Below are positions 19,001-27,858 of a stretch of DNA of 64,000 nucleotides, in pieces. The notes below the pieces were generated by a model that did no database searches, was not told the origin of the DNA, and saw nothing but the letters and a program-made list of their open reading frames with translations. The stretch is from positions 124,001 through 188,000 of the forward strand of contig NZ_AOGX02000024.1 of NCBI RefSeq assembly GCF_000332475.2, written 5' to 3'. Origin of the DNA: Leptospira yanagawae serovar Saopaulo str. Sao Paulo = ATCC 700523 (GTDB taxonomy: Bacteria > Spirochaetota > Leptospiria > Leptospirales > Leptospiraceae). Within the stretch, counting starts at the first letter, position 1; each line of letters starts with the position of its first letter. The position numbers and the translations under genes were made by a program.

Positions 19001-19489
19001 CTCTCTGTGATAACCAAGTTGCACCAGTTCCGATAATAATAATTCTAATGGAAAATCTACACCTAACTTTAACGATACGGATTTTCCTTGTAAACTTTGT
19101 TTTTCAGGTAATTTTCTTAGGAAAGCGGCAACAGATGTGACAACAAGGCTACGATTCCCTGCTAATATCCGATTGATTGTTAGAATTCGATCTCGTTTCC
19201 ATTCCGCTTGCCATTTTGTATATTCATACGGAATATTTTCAGGTCCTGGGAAAAAATATATTTCCTCTTTATCTAAAAAACTGAGAAGTTCCCGAGAAAA
19301 ACTTTCTGCCTCTTGGTTTGTTGGTAATACGATTACAAATGTTTTATTAGGATTTGTTGTTTGGTAGAGTTCACTGACTACGTATGAAAAAGCAGACTCA
19401 GGGATGCCACTTATGTTGACCAAATGTTGTTTTGCTTCGGAGAAAACGAGTTTCGGTTGGTAAGGTCGAATTTGGAGATCTTTGGACAT
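16067..19489 (-). CDS. mfd: Transcription-repair coupling factor
   Basis: Mfd removes stalled RNA polymerase from DNA lesions and recruits UvrA. The 1140-residue protein has the UvrB-like N-terminal domain, the CarD-like RNA-polymerase-interaction domain (EGDYIVHVNHGVGRF near residue 490), and the RecG-like ATPase. ATPase motifs are GDVGYGKTEVA, DEEQKFGV, and LTATPIPRTL. Motif VI is RGRVGRSDR, and the C-terminal TRCF domain starts after residue 1000. It begins three bases after the panC stop, in a hisD-panC-mfd run. Length is normal for the family. Confidence 0.97.
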   Translation of the reverse strand: MSKDLQIRPYQPKLVFSEAKQHLVNISGIPESAFSYVVSELYQTTNPNKTFVIVLPTNQEAESFSRELLSFLDKEEIYFFPGPENIPYEYTKWQAEWKRDRILTINRILAGNRSLVVTSVAAFLRKLPEKQSLQGKSVSLKLGVDFPLELLLSELVQLGYHREEVCEQFGHFSLKGGILDIYTPFLTNPVRIDFFGDTVDEIRTFDPNTQKSITKIEEVVITAANETIVSKNEIENYKNRIKEYTDKRLPIDQETEIIEEHLPLIRKQEGILEFFKEDPILIFPKFQETKERCFGMEREYKTLFEKKKDESLCLPPEELLSFGREWKSLTSEETPGIQFSLLPSLEHNFSYAPITEVKGFRGKIREAKEYFLELLSENPGYTIFITSSFSAQMMRLKSLFSETEVTTIGENAEEPIPFPFATVKPGIHLIVSELKRGFQLVEKGIFVFTDNDLFGRQYKRKTRYKKQSSQMIESFIDLKEGDYIVHVNHGVGRFIKMERTKADGKERDFLKLEYAGGDSLFVPLDQISLVQKYIGGTDSPKLDTLGKNSWKKAKERVQESVDKLAEELVLLYSNRMKLNGFAFPPDTIWQEEFEAAFEFEETPDQISAIEAVKQDLESQRPMDRLVCGDVGYGKTEVAIRAAFKVIMAGKQVMLLTPTTILSLQHFNTFKQRYENYPIKIAFVSRFRTPSEIKEDLKNFSEGKIDMLIGTHAILSSKVKPKNLGLLIIDEEQKFGVTHKESIKKFKNLVDVLTLTATPIPRTLHMALTGIRELSIISTAPKNRQSVETYVLEEDDTLIQEAIRKEIERGGQVFYLYNRVESIEEEASYVRSLVPEVSVGILHGQLTEDEIEETLVDFYERKYDILVTTTIIESGIDMPNVNTLIVKRADMFGLSQLYQIRGRVGRSDRKAYAYMFYPSKKLMTELAEKRLNTIFEYQELGSGFKVAMRDLEIRGAGNLLGKEQSGDIMEVGFDLYVKMLEEAISRIKGEEVRVEVRTAVNLKTNFYLPDDYIPDTKQKIEFYKRFEGSANLDEIEELSMEMEDRFGELPQIAKTFVELEKIRTLSSNLGFEFVTEKTDEILFKCGTYFRGNPDRVIQAMGQFKGLIIAPSEPSVLRYTNIEKDDLKKIKKLLGILEFLAA

Positions 19490-19492
19490 TTT

Positions 19493-20350
19493 TTATTTTG
19501 ATGGACAAGTTAAAATTTCATTGTCGATGAGTCGAACTTCACCAACAAAAACGGCGGTCGCAAGCAATACATTTCCTGTAAGATTGTTTACAGGTTGTAG
19601 AGTCATTGGATCAACCACTTCCAAATAATCAATTTTCACATTCATCCCGGTAAGTAAAAAGTCTGTCAGGATTTCTTTCCAAACCTTCAAATCCCTTTCT
19701 CCACCTAATAAGGTTTTTTTTGCTAATTGGAACATCCTTGGAATCAGGGTAGCTGTTTCTCTGTCTTTTGGAGTTAACCTAAGATTTCGTGAACTCATGG
19801 CAAGTCCATCTGATTCGCGTTTGGTTGGGACACCAATCACTTGGATGGGAAAGTTTAATTCTGCAACCATAGCAGAAATAACACGGAATTGTTGGTAATC
19901 CTTTAAACCAAAAAAAGCAAAATGAGGTTCTGTAAGGTGGAAGAGTTTAGAAACAATTTGTAATACACCTTCAAAATGACCAGGTCTCGTTCGGCCACAT
20001 AAAGTTGTTTGTAAGTTAGGAATGCTCATTTGGATCGGTGTAGATGATTTCGGATACATTACGTCCACGCTTGGCAAAAATACCAAATCCACACCGCTTT
20101 CTTCGCATAACTTTAAATCAGCGTCAGTATTCTTTGGATACGCAGCAAAGTCTTTCGGGTCATTGAATTGGGTTGGATTGATAAAAATAGAAACAATTGT
20201 TTTCGAACATTGTTTTTTCGAATTTTCCACCAGGTCCATATGGCCCGCATGTAAGGTTCCCATGGTTGGGCAAAAACCAATGGTATCCCCATTTTGTTTC
20301 CAACCGGAAATCACCTGTTTTAATTCTAAAATCTCACTGAGAACGATCAT
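19493..20350 (-). CDS. panC: Pantothenate synthetase
   Basis: PanC joins D-pantoate and beta-alanine with ATP in coenzyme A synthesis. The nucleotide-binding HIGH-type motif is in PTMGTLHAGHMDLVE near residue 30. Substrate-binding blocks INPTQF and FFGLKDYQQF and the KMSKS-like SDGLAMSSRN are present. The length of 285 fits. The start overlaps the hisD stop by four bases, so translation is coupled. No panB or panD is in the window. Confidence 0.96.
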   Translation of the reverse strand: MIVLSEILELKQVISGWKQNGDTIGFCPTMGTLHAGHMDLVENSKKQCSKTIVSIFINPTQFNDPKDFAAYPKNTDADLKLCEESGVDLVFLPSVDVMYPKSSTPIQMSIPNLQTTLCGRTRPGHFEGVLQIVSKLFHLTEPHFAFFGLKDYQQFRVISAMVAELNFPIQVIGVPTKRESDGLAMSSRNLRLTPKDRETATLIPRMFQLAKKTLLGGERDLKVWKEILTDFLLTGMNVKIDYLEVVDPMTLQPVNNLTGNVLLATAVFVGEVRLIDNEILTCPSK

Positions 20351-21639
20351 TGATGGTCCTTGGTTCTCACTTTAACGCTCGTTCCATGTTCTTCATCTAG
20401 ACCTTCCAATTCCGACATGAGTTTGACAAATGGGTATAAGGTTTCTAACGATTCTTTTGTAACTTCTTGAAAGGTCACTCGTTTGAGAAAGGTATCAACT
20501 CCAAGGGAGGAATAAATCCGGCTTCCCCGAGCGGTGGGAAGGATATGATTGGTTCCGGAAATGTAATCTCCCATTGCAACGGGTGAATACGGGCCGAGGA
20601 ATACACTCCCTGCATGTTCAATTTTAGAAAATATGGCTTCGTTATTTTGGGTTTGGATTTCTAAATGTTCTGGTGCAAGTTCATTCGAAAACCAAATGCA
20701 ATCTTCCATCGAAGGAAAAACAAGGATACCTGAGTTTTCATAAATAGCTTTTCGTTTCATCTCCAAACGTTTGGTACGTTCTATCAATGCAATTTCCAAT
20801 TCTTCCTGCACTCGTTTGGCTAAAGTTTCATCCGTTGTAAGCAAAATCGCTGAAGAATCTTCCCCATGTTCTGCTTGGGATAACATATCACAGGCGATCC
20901 ATTTTGGATTTGCCTCTCTGTCTGCAATGATACAAACTTCACTGGGTCCCGCCGGGCTATCAATTCCAATCAAACCCTGACCACTTAAATAGGATTTGGC
21001 GGCTGCTACATAGGCATTCCCAGGACCTACTATGAACTCTGATTTGGGAACAGATTCTGTTCCATATGCACAGGCAGCAATTCCTTGCGCCCCACCAACC
21101 GTGACAATTCGATCAATTTCTAAAATCTGTGCCAACCAAATCAAAATCTCAGGGATCCCCTCTTTTTGTGGAGGTGTGATGAGTTGGATCCTAGGAACCC
21201 CGGCGATTTTTGCTGGAATGATTCCCATAAGAACACTGGAAGGATACAAAGCCTTTCCACCGGGTGCATACACAGCTAGAGAAGGTATTGGCGTGTATTT
21301 CACACCCAAACGATTTCCATCGATGACCTTAGACCAAGTCTCTCGTTTTTGTTCGTTGTGGAAAGCCTCAATATTTGCCTTGGCACGTAAAAATGCTTCT
21401 TTGGTTTTTAGATCAATATTGGTTTTGTTGGACTTGGGATCGATGGTAAGTCCTTTCAGTTTGATCCCATCAAATGTTTCGGTATAGGAGTATAAAGCTG
21501 AATCGCCTTTGGTTCGCACCGCTTCTAAAATCGGCAAAATACGATTGGTGGCAGTGGTAAGATCTTCCCTTGCCCCTTGGAGGAAACGTGAGGTTAACTC
21601 TTTGGAACTTCGATCACAATAGAGTATGGGAATTGGCAT
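20347..21639 (-). CDS. hisD: Histidinol dehydrogenase
   Basis: HisD makes histidine from histidinol by two NAD-dependent oxidations and is zinc-dependent. The zinc and catalytic block is QAEHGEDSSAIL near residue 260. NAD-binding GPAGPSEVCIIAD and the C-terminal NHILPTARGSR are also present. The length of 430 is standard. It heads a hisD-panC-mfd run and is preceded 43 bases upstream by the DUF5683-like gene. Other his genes are elsewhere; hisC is at 47.9 kb. Confidence 0.96.
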   Translation of the reverse strand: MPIPILYCDRSSKELTSRFLQGAREDLTTATNRILPILEAVRTKGDSALYSYTETFDGIKLKGLTIDPKSNKTNIDLKTKEAFLRAKANIEAFHNEQKRETWSKVIDGNRLGVKYTPIPSLAVYAPGGKALYPSSVLMGIIPAKIAGVPRIQLITPPQKEGIPEILIWLAQILEIDRIVTVGGAQGIAACAYGTESVPKSEFIVGPGNAYVAAAKSYLSGQGLIGIDSPAGPSEVCIIADREANPKWIACDMLSQAEHGEDSSAILLTTDETLAKRVQEELEIALIERTKRLEMKRKAIYENSGILVFPSMEDCIWFSNELAPEHLEIQTQNNEAIFSKIEHAGSVFLGPYSPVAMGDYISGTNHILPTARGSRIYSSLGVDTFLKRVTFQEVTKESLETLYPFVKLMSELEGLDEEHGTSVKVRTKDHQ

Positions 21640-21682
21640 AATTTCAGCATGGTAGGAAGTGCCTTCCTAAACAAGCTTTTTG

Positions 21683-22864
21683 TCAAAAACGAGATGAGAA
21701 TTCGATTTGGTATCTTGAACCAATTTCTATCCCTGGCCTTGATTGTGAGAAACCTGATTCTTGCGTGAGGGATGCAAATACTCTTTGGTTTTCACCACCG
21801 AATTGAAATCCAGGTTCCTTTATGGCAACATTACGTTTTGCGGAAAAATAAGAATCTACCAAATTATACACCAAAAAGGCGCCAAGGATACCGGCACCTA
21901 CCTGGATCACACCTAACTCTGATTTTGCGCGATTAAAACTGGATTCCGCATTACTTCGATTTAGAAACCAAATTGTTTGTGTATCTGGATTTTCAGCAAG
22001 GATCGCTCCTAATAATACAGCCGATTGGTAATCAGACCTAGCTGCTAAAAATCGGTTATACGAATTGGCATATACTCCTAAGGCAGAAAGTGCCACAACC
22101 GGGTATACATATAGTTTCCAATTTTTTCCATCGATGTACTTTTGACCCCAACCTGGCAATACAGACGAACGCCAAAGAGTTGACCAATACGGTGTTTCAT
22201 AATAGTCTTCGGGAATTTCTTTTCTGATAATGCGTTCTTGGCGTTTGGCGAAATTAGTTGCTCTCTCTTTCGAATCTGACAAAACTACACGTTGTTTTAC
22301 AGTTAAGGATTTGTTTCGAGGGTTTTCTAAAACGAGATCATAAATTCCTGTATCAGAATCGGGGTCAACAGCAAACGTTGCTTTGGCGACAGAATCAGAT
22401 TCAATGACAACTTTTTTAGCAGCGATCCGTTTGCCACCCGTAACCATGTACACCTTCATAGGATGGATGAAGTCTTTGCCTTCTAGTAAAAACACTTTTT
22501 CTTTTTCTTCCTTTGAGACAGAATATACAGAATCCTTTGTAAGGGTAGGTACACGTGAGACAACAACTTCAAATTTTACCCAATCAGAATAACTTCCAAC
22601 TTTACCTAATTTATTGATCACTGCGACACGGTGTTCATACACTCCTGAGGTATAATTCACTAAATCATAGGTGGTTCCTTTTACTTTTTCAGATAATACG
22701 AGGTAACCACTGGAATTTTTGATTTCCAAAACATAACCCGTTGCCCCTTCAACCTCCATCCAACGTAACTGGTGTTGTGTGGACTCTTCTTCTTCCGTTT
22801 CAGAAAACAAATTCGTTGTAAAACAGAATACAATGACGATAAAGATTAAAATTTTATTCCACAT
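21683..22864 (-). CDS. DUF5683-like membrane protein with N-terminal beta domains
   Basis: A signal peptide (ILIFIVIVFCFTTNLFS) is followed by about 200 residues of beta-sandwich character, including a fibronectin-like first domain. A DUF5683-type membrane module then runs from about residue 225 (SVLPGWGQKYIDGKNWK), with three or four hydrophobic helices. The gene overlaps the end of the FecR gene by 11 bases, so the two are translated together. It is likely an envelope partner of the FecR protein and cyclase. The biochemical role is unknown. Confidence 0.75.
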   Translation of the reverse strand: MWNKILIFIVIVFCFTTNLFSETEEEESTQHQLRWMEVEGATGYVLEIKNSSGYLVLSEKVKGTTYDLVNYTSGVYEHRVAVINKLGKVGSYSDWVKFEVVVSRVPTLTKDSVYSVSKEEKEKVFLLEGKDFIHPMKVYMVTGGKRIAAKKVVIESDSVAKATFAVDPDSDTGIYDLVLENPRNKSLTVKQRVVLSDSKERATNFAKRQERIIRKEIPEDYYETPYWSTLWRSSVLPGWGQKYIDGKNWKLYVYPVVALSALGVYANSYNRFLAARSDYQSAVLLGAILAENPDTQTIWFLNRSNAESSFNRAKSELGVIQVGAGILGAFLVYNLVDSYFSAKRNVAIKEPGFQFGGENQRVFASLTQESGFSQSRPGIEIGSRYQIEFSSRF

Positions 22865-24977
22865 AGATAGTTCCTGGCGTTAGAATTTTTGGAACTTTTA
22901 GTTCAGGAACCGAAATGAAAAAATCTTGTTTGTTTGCGGCAGATTCACGTTCCGATCCATCCGACATTTTATAAAGTGAACTCACTTCCCAACGAAAGCG
23001 ACCCACATTTAATTTTTGGATTTCATTCATTTGGAATTTGTTTGCACTTGTCCGTTCATTCAGAATGATTTTTTCACGGATTCCAGATACATCAATGAGC
23101 TTCAGTCGATAGGCAGTCACTTTTTCCACTGGTTTCCAAGAGAAACTAATGGAATTTTTCGTAAACAAGTCGATTGTTTCATTTCGCAAAGGAGATACCA
23201 AATTTGGTGGTTCCACGTTGGACACCATTTGAAAATTCCGAGTCACACTCACATTGGATTCATCACCCAAGGCCTTCACTCGCCAATAAAATTTCCCTAG
23301 TTCCTTTGATTTGAATTCAAAATAATTTCCAACCACAGTTTCTTTCACAATGGTTTGCGAAAAATCAGCCTGTTTTGCGATTTCAATTTCATAATTTGAC
23401 TTTGTGCTGAGTTTTTTCCATTTGAGTACAACAAGATTTCGTTCATCGACTTCGATTTCAGCACCCTGATTTGGACTCACGAGTTCCATCTCTTCCTTTG
23501 CGATGACAACAAGGGGAAATGGTTTGGAATCGAAACTCGTTCCCCCATTTCCAATCCCCTTCACTCGCCAGAAATAGGTACCTACCTTTAGTCCACTCGT
23601 CAATTTATAGAAATTATTTTTTACCTTTTCAGAATCGATGATATTGGAAAAATTTTGGTCATTCGAAATTTCCCAAAGGTAAAACTCAAAATCTTTGTCA
23701 TCTTTCCAAGAAAAAAACAATTGAGATTTTGTAAGTTCTTCTGCAATCACCTTTCCTCTACTAGGTTCCAGCAATTCAGGAGGAGTCGTATTAGTTTTCT
23801 TTTGGATTTGAAACGAGGTTACGGATGTAAATTTCTCAGCAATTCCTGGCAGGTTTGACTTTGCTTGGACTTTTGCGTAGTAAGTTCCTTCTTTTAGGTT
23901 ATCAAACGCTAATGATTGGTTTTGTGTTTGTTTTGTTGCCACAATATCAAAAAAGTTACTGTCCCGTGCAATGGTAACTGTATAGGAAGAATACAATTCC
24001 AATTGATTCCAAACAAATCGGATGATAGGAATTTCATTTGAATAAGAGACTAACTCTCCATTTTTTGGAGACAAAATTTTTAAAGAAGGATCATTTAAAA
24101 TTCGGAACTGATACACTTCAGTGACTGCTTTCGATTGGTTCGTAGGATCCGTATAGGATACCCTCCAATAATAAGAGCCTGATTCTAATTTTTTCGTAAT
24201 GTTAGCTGATGTTAACTTTTCCTTAATCAATGATTTTGAGAAGTCAGGAAAAAAGGAAATTTCAAGCATTGGATTAGCTTTTTTTTGAGAGTCACTGTTC
24301 CAACCGGCGAGGGAAAAATTGACCTTTTCAGATCCAGAATCTGACAAAATATTTTTTCTATCTTCAGGACTTACCAAACGAAACAATTGTTTGGCAACTT
24401 TTACACCAGACTCAGATACATTGGCAATTTGGTCCTTCCCAATTGTTTCTTCTTTCCCATTGGAAGTGAGTTTCGCTTCGCCTTGGTCAACTTTGATATT
24501 CAACTCTGTTTTCGTTTTGTCTAGTTTGATATCGCCTTTAGAAACCTCTACCGTTTTGTCACCAGCTGTGATGTTCATCTTAATTTCGCCAGAAGAACTT
24601 GCTTCTCTCGCTGCTTCAAAGGAACCATAAGCAAAGTTAATGTTGATATTTTTATCGGAAATATCCAATAATATCATCGAATTTTCGGAGATATTGATTT
24701 TTGTGCCATCATTCAAAGTTAAAATGGCATCAGACAATCCTTCCGTACGAATTGTATCACGGTTTTTCACTTCCGTTCTCGATTCAATCAAATCCCAAAC
24801 GACTGCATCATTGTACTTCCTCAGTACAGTTTTATTTTTAAATGTAATGACTCCAATCGTAGGCTCTGTCGAATCATTGGCCCTAAAATTGAGATTCCGA
24901 TACAATAATATCGAAAATAACAGGATGAGAAGCAAAAGTCCCGTTACAACAAATTTTGTATCATTTAACAAACGCAT
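22854..24977 (-). CDS. Membrane-anchored FecR-domain protein with fibronectin-like repeats
   Basis: The 707-residue protein has one N-terminal membrane helix (residues about 10-30), a FecR domain (about 75-210; GTKINISENSMILL is typical), and then four or five beta domains of about 90 residues each. The repeats share a recurring YYWRV, YFWRV or FYWRVKALG core, as in fibronectin type III-like modules. It should extend into the periplasm. It starts five bases after the adenylate cyclase stop and overlaps the DUF5683-like gene. FecR domains often sense envelope signals and regulate a partner; here the partner may be the cyclase. Confidence 0.85.
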   Translation of the reverse strand: MRLLNDTKFVVTGLLLLILLFSILLYRNLNFRANDSTEPTIGVITFKNKTVLRKYNDAVVWDLIESRTEVKNRDTIRTEGLSDAILTLNDGTKINISENSMILLDISDKNININFAYGSFEAAREASSSGEIKMNITAGDKTVEVSKGDIKLDKTKTELNIKVDQGEAKLTSNGKEETIGKDQIANVSESGVKVAKQLFRLVSPEDRKNILSDSGSEKVNFSLAGWNSDSQKKANPMLEISFFPDFSKSLIKEKLTSANITKKLESGSYYWRVSYTDPTNQSKAVTEVYQFRILNDPSLKILSPKNGELVSYSNEIPIIRFVWNQLELYSSYTVTIARDSNFFDIVATKQTQNQSLAFDNLKEGTYYAKVQAKSNLPGIAEKFTSVTSFQIQKKTNTTPPELLEPSRGKVIAEELTKSQLFFSWKDDKDFEFYLWEISNDQNFSNIIDSEKVKNNFYKLTSGLKVGTYFWRVKGIGNGGTSFDSKPFPLVVIAKEEMELVSPNQGAEIEVDERNLVVLKWKKLSTKSNYEIEIAKQADFSQTIVKETVVGNYFEFKSKELGKFYWRVKALGDESNVSVTRNFQMVSNVEPPNLVSPLRNETIDLFTKNSISFSWKPVEKVTAYRLKLIDVSGIREKIILNERTSANKFQMNEIQKLNVGRFRWEVSSLYKMSDGSERESAANKQDFFISVPELKVPKILTPGTIYVE

Positions 24978-24982
24978 GGTGG

Positions 24983-27808
24983 TTACTTATGAGTCCTTGT
25001 GAAAACTCCATCCCAATTTTTTCCAGGGGAATTCAAATTGTATTCTTCGCATCTTTCAATCAGCATATGGCTTGCTTTGTCTTTTACACCTTTCGCCTTT
25101 TCTGAATCTTGGAAGTATTGGATTGCTTTTTTCCAATTCTGTTTGAGGTATTCATCAAAACCGGATTCATACAATGCAGCAGCTTCGACCAAATTTGATT
25201 GTGCGTCCGAACGGTAACCGATGAGTTCATGGATCCGAACAGGTTCATTTTTTCCCTTCACTCGCACCAAATCCACGAAACGTGTGAGCATCTCATCTTT
25301 GATTTTATCTCGAATTGGATCCGTAATGAGAATATTCACACCATAGTCTTTTCCAGCAGCTTCAAGTCTTGCCGCTAAGTTGACTGTGTCTCCCATCATG
25401 GTATAAGATGCAAGAGCGTCGGTTCCCATAAAACCAACCTTCGCTGGTCCTGAATTGAGACCAATCCTTGCATCCATCACTTGCGCTTCTTTTGAATATA
25501 AATTATTTTTTGTCCAATATTCTCTGAGTTCTTTTAGTTTTAATACCATATCCACACTGGCTCTAGCAGCTTTTAATTCGTGGTCTAAAACTGGAACTGG
25601 GGCATTAAAGATTCCGACAATGGCATCCCCAATGTATTTATCCAAAACACCTTCATGTTTTTTTAGGATGATCGTCATGGCAGAAAGGTATTCATTGAGC
25701 AGTGAAGCAAGGTCCGCACTCTTCAGCTGTTCTGAAATCGTGGAAAAACTAGCGACATCTGAGAAAAAAGCGGTGATATGAGTTTCGGATCCTCGTTTTA
25801 AAGCCGCAAGATCTACCATGGCTTCTTGGACAACCACTGGATCAATCATACTTCCTAAGATGTTTTTTACCTTTTCCCTTTCTTCCAAACCCTGTCCCAT
25901 ATCAATGAAGTATTTGGTAAGTAATCCTACCTCATCTTGGGTTGTGGGTTTGATACCGATTTTAAAATTCCCTTTTGCAATTTCAAGAGTAGCACTTAAC
26001 AGCTGTAATACAGGTTTCGTAATTGTTTTGGAAAAGAAAAATACAAATATGAGAGCAGAACACAATCCGATCCCAGCGATATAAAGATTTGTTTTTTGGC
26101 TTTTGTACACATCGGCAAATGCTTTCTCTTCCGAAACAATGGTGATGACACCCGCATCCGCAAAACCAATCTTTTGAAAAGAACCTAAATAATTCCCACC
26201 CAATTCATCATCCAAATAACTCATCTGAAATTTACTTTGAGGATTGGTGAGCATTGATTTGACGATGGGCATACCGGTTAGGTCTGTGGCCGCTAATACC
26301 AAATCTTCTTTCGGATGCGCAAGGACTGTTCCCGATCCATTCACCATAAAGGTAGTTTCAATTCCTTTTTTGGAGAAGGCACCGATGATCTTTTCTAATT
26401 TCACAATGATCACAAGAGCATTGTCTAGTTCCCCATTTTCTGCCGTTGGGATGGCAATGGCAAAGGAAGGTTCCACAAACCCTGGACTCGAATTGAGGAG
26501 AACGGTTTGCCCATTAAAGGCTTCTACCAAGGCGTCACGATTCCTTTCCACAACAGCATGAAAGTCATCTTCCGTAACGGAACTTTTTTTCAGTTCTTCT
26601 TCGTTGAATACCTCTCGTTTTATCACAAGAGTATTCCCTCGCCTTTCAAAAATTCCTAAATAAATGAATTCTTTATCATTTTTGAAAAACGTTTTGAGTA
26701 AAAGTTTCCTGTCATCTTCAGGAAGACCTTGTGTTGTAAGAGTGATTGCAATTTGTCTACCTTTTTCGACAACACCCAAAATATCAGATCGAACTTTTGA
26801 TCCGATGATCTCCGCCATTCGAATATTATTATCACGTAACTGAAGTTCTATGGATCGTTTAAAATGAAAGGATGCAAAGATAATAATGGATGATACCGAT
26901 AAGATAAAGAGTAAACTAATTACCCCCATCATTTTCAACTGCAAAGAAAATTTAGTACCAACAGTAGAATCAATGTTCAAAGAACTAGCATTTTCTTCTT
27001 TGGATTCTTTTTCCGGTGGAGTTGTAACAATTGTTTTTGATTGATCTTCTTTTTGAGAAAGTACCGAAGATTTTTCACCATTCACCTGATGCCCATTAGT
27101 ATAGTTAGATTCATCACTAGAGGCAAAGGATGATTCGATCATATCATAGGGATGGTTTGGGTCTTCTTCTTTACCCAAATCCAACGAACCATTTTCCAAA
27201 TCCTCTTTTGATTGGATTTTTGGTATTTCGATATGTTGGTCTTGGACCTTAGGATCATTTTCAGTGGAAATGGAAACCAATTCCATTTGGCGGCGTTTGG
27301 TTTTTCCACTTACACCTATGAGTTCCAATGGGGGGTATGATAAACTTTTGGTTTCAATTTCTTTCGTTTTTCCAACTGTTTCCGGTATGGAACTAGTTTT
27401 TCCTGTCAGACCAAATCTATGGGTGATGCGGTCTGGAGAAATCCTGTCATCATATAGGTATTCGAGCCGAGCAAAAACAGATCGTACTTCTACCTCTACG
27501 TTTTTCGGATACAAAACATATAAATTTTTACCTTCGCTTGCTTGTGTAAGTTCTTTCGCCAAATGTTTGTTTGCCGAAATATGATGGATGGATAAAAACG
27601 GATATTCGAAATGATCGTTTTGAAACGAAATCCCCCATGGTGGAGGCCCAAATCGGAACTCAAGTTCCCTTGTCCTTCTCGTTTGGAAAAATATAGTGAT
27701 GCCATCATCCCCTTTCCAAGATTCCAAACTAGGAAGGGACTCATCCCAAGCCAGTAAGATGAGTTTGGACGTTTTTAAGAAGGGAATTTCGGCAGAAATT
27801 TCTAACAT
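24983..27808 (-). CDS. Membrane-bound class III adenylate cyclase with sensor domains
   Basis: The 941-residue protein has an unusual N-terminal soluble region of about 290 residues and a first membrane helix near 293-315. A periplasmic Cache-like sensor and a second helix near 590 follow, then a HAMP domain and a class III cyclase domain (about 665-860). Both metal-binding Asp residues are present (FFSDVASF near 681, YIGDAIVG near 723). The substrate Lys (LDKYIGD) and Thr (YTMMGDTVN near 801) fit adenylate, not guanylate, cyclase; the transition-state Asn and Arg are in NLAARLE. A helical tail follows. It is the first gene of the run with the FecR protein. Confidence 0.93.
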   Translation of the reverse strand: MLEISAEIPFLKTSKLILLAWDESLPSLESWKGDDGITIFFQTRRTRELEFRFGPPPWGISFQNDHFEYPFLSIHHISANKHLAKELTQASEGKNLYVLYPKNVEVEVRSVFARLEYLYDDRISPDRITHRFGLTGKTSSIPETVGKTKEIETKSLSYPPLELIGVSGKTKRRQMELVSISTENDPKVQDQHIEIPKIQSKEDLENGSLDLGKEEDPNHPYDMIESSFASSDESNYTNGHQVNGEKSSVLSQKEDQSKTIVTTPPEKESKEENASSLNIDSTVGTKFSLQLKMMGVISLLFILSVSSIIIFASFHFKRSIELQLRDNNIRMAEIIGSKVRSDILGVVEKGRQIAITLTTQGLPEDDRKLLLKTFFKNDKEFIYLGIFERRGNTLVIKREVFNEEELKKSSVTEDDFHAVVERNRDALVEAFNGQTVLLNSSPGFVEPSFAIAIPTAENGELDNALVIIVKLEKIIGAFSKKGIETTFMVNGSGTVLAHPKEDLVLAATDLTGMPIVKSMLTNPQSKFQMSYLDDELGGNYLGSFQKIGFADAGVITIVSEEKAFADVYKSQKTNLYIAGIGLCSALIFVFFFSKTITKPVLQLLSATLEIAKGNFKIGIKPTTQDEVGLLTKYFIDMGQGLEEREKVKNILGSMIDPVVVQEAMVDLAALKRGSETHITAFFSDVASFSTISEQLKSADLASLLNEYLSAMTIILKKHEGVLDKYIGDAIVGIFNAPVPVLDHELKAARASVDMVLKLKELREYWTKNNLYSKEAQVMDARIGLNSGPAKVGFMGTDALASYTMMGDTVNLAARLEAAGKDYGVNILITDPIRDKIKDEMLTRFVDLVRVKGKNEPVRIHELIGYRSDAQSNLVEAAALYESGFDEYLKQNWKKAIQYFQDSEKAKGVKDKASHMLIERCEEYNLNSPGKNWDGVFTRTHK

Positions 27809-27858
27809 GCTGTTTTTAGTATCGACTTAAAATGACTTTGAATCGATCTGATTTCTAG

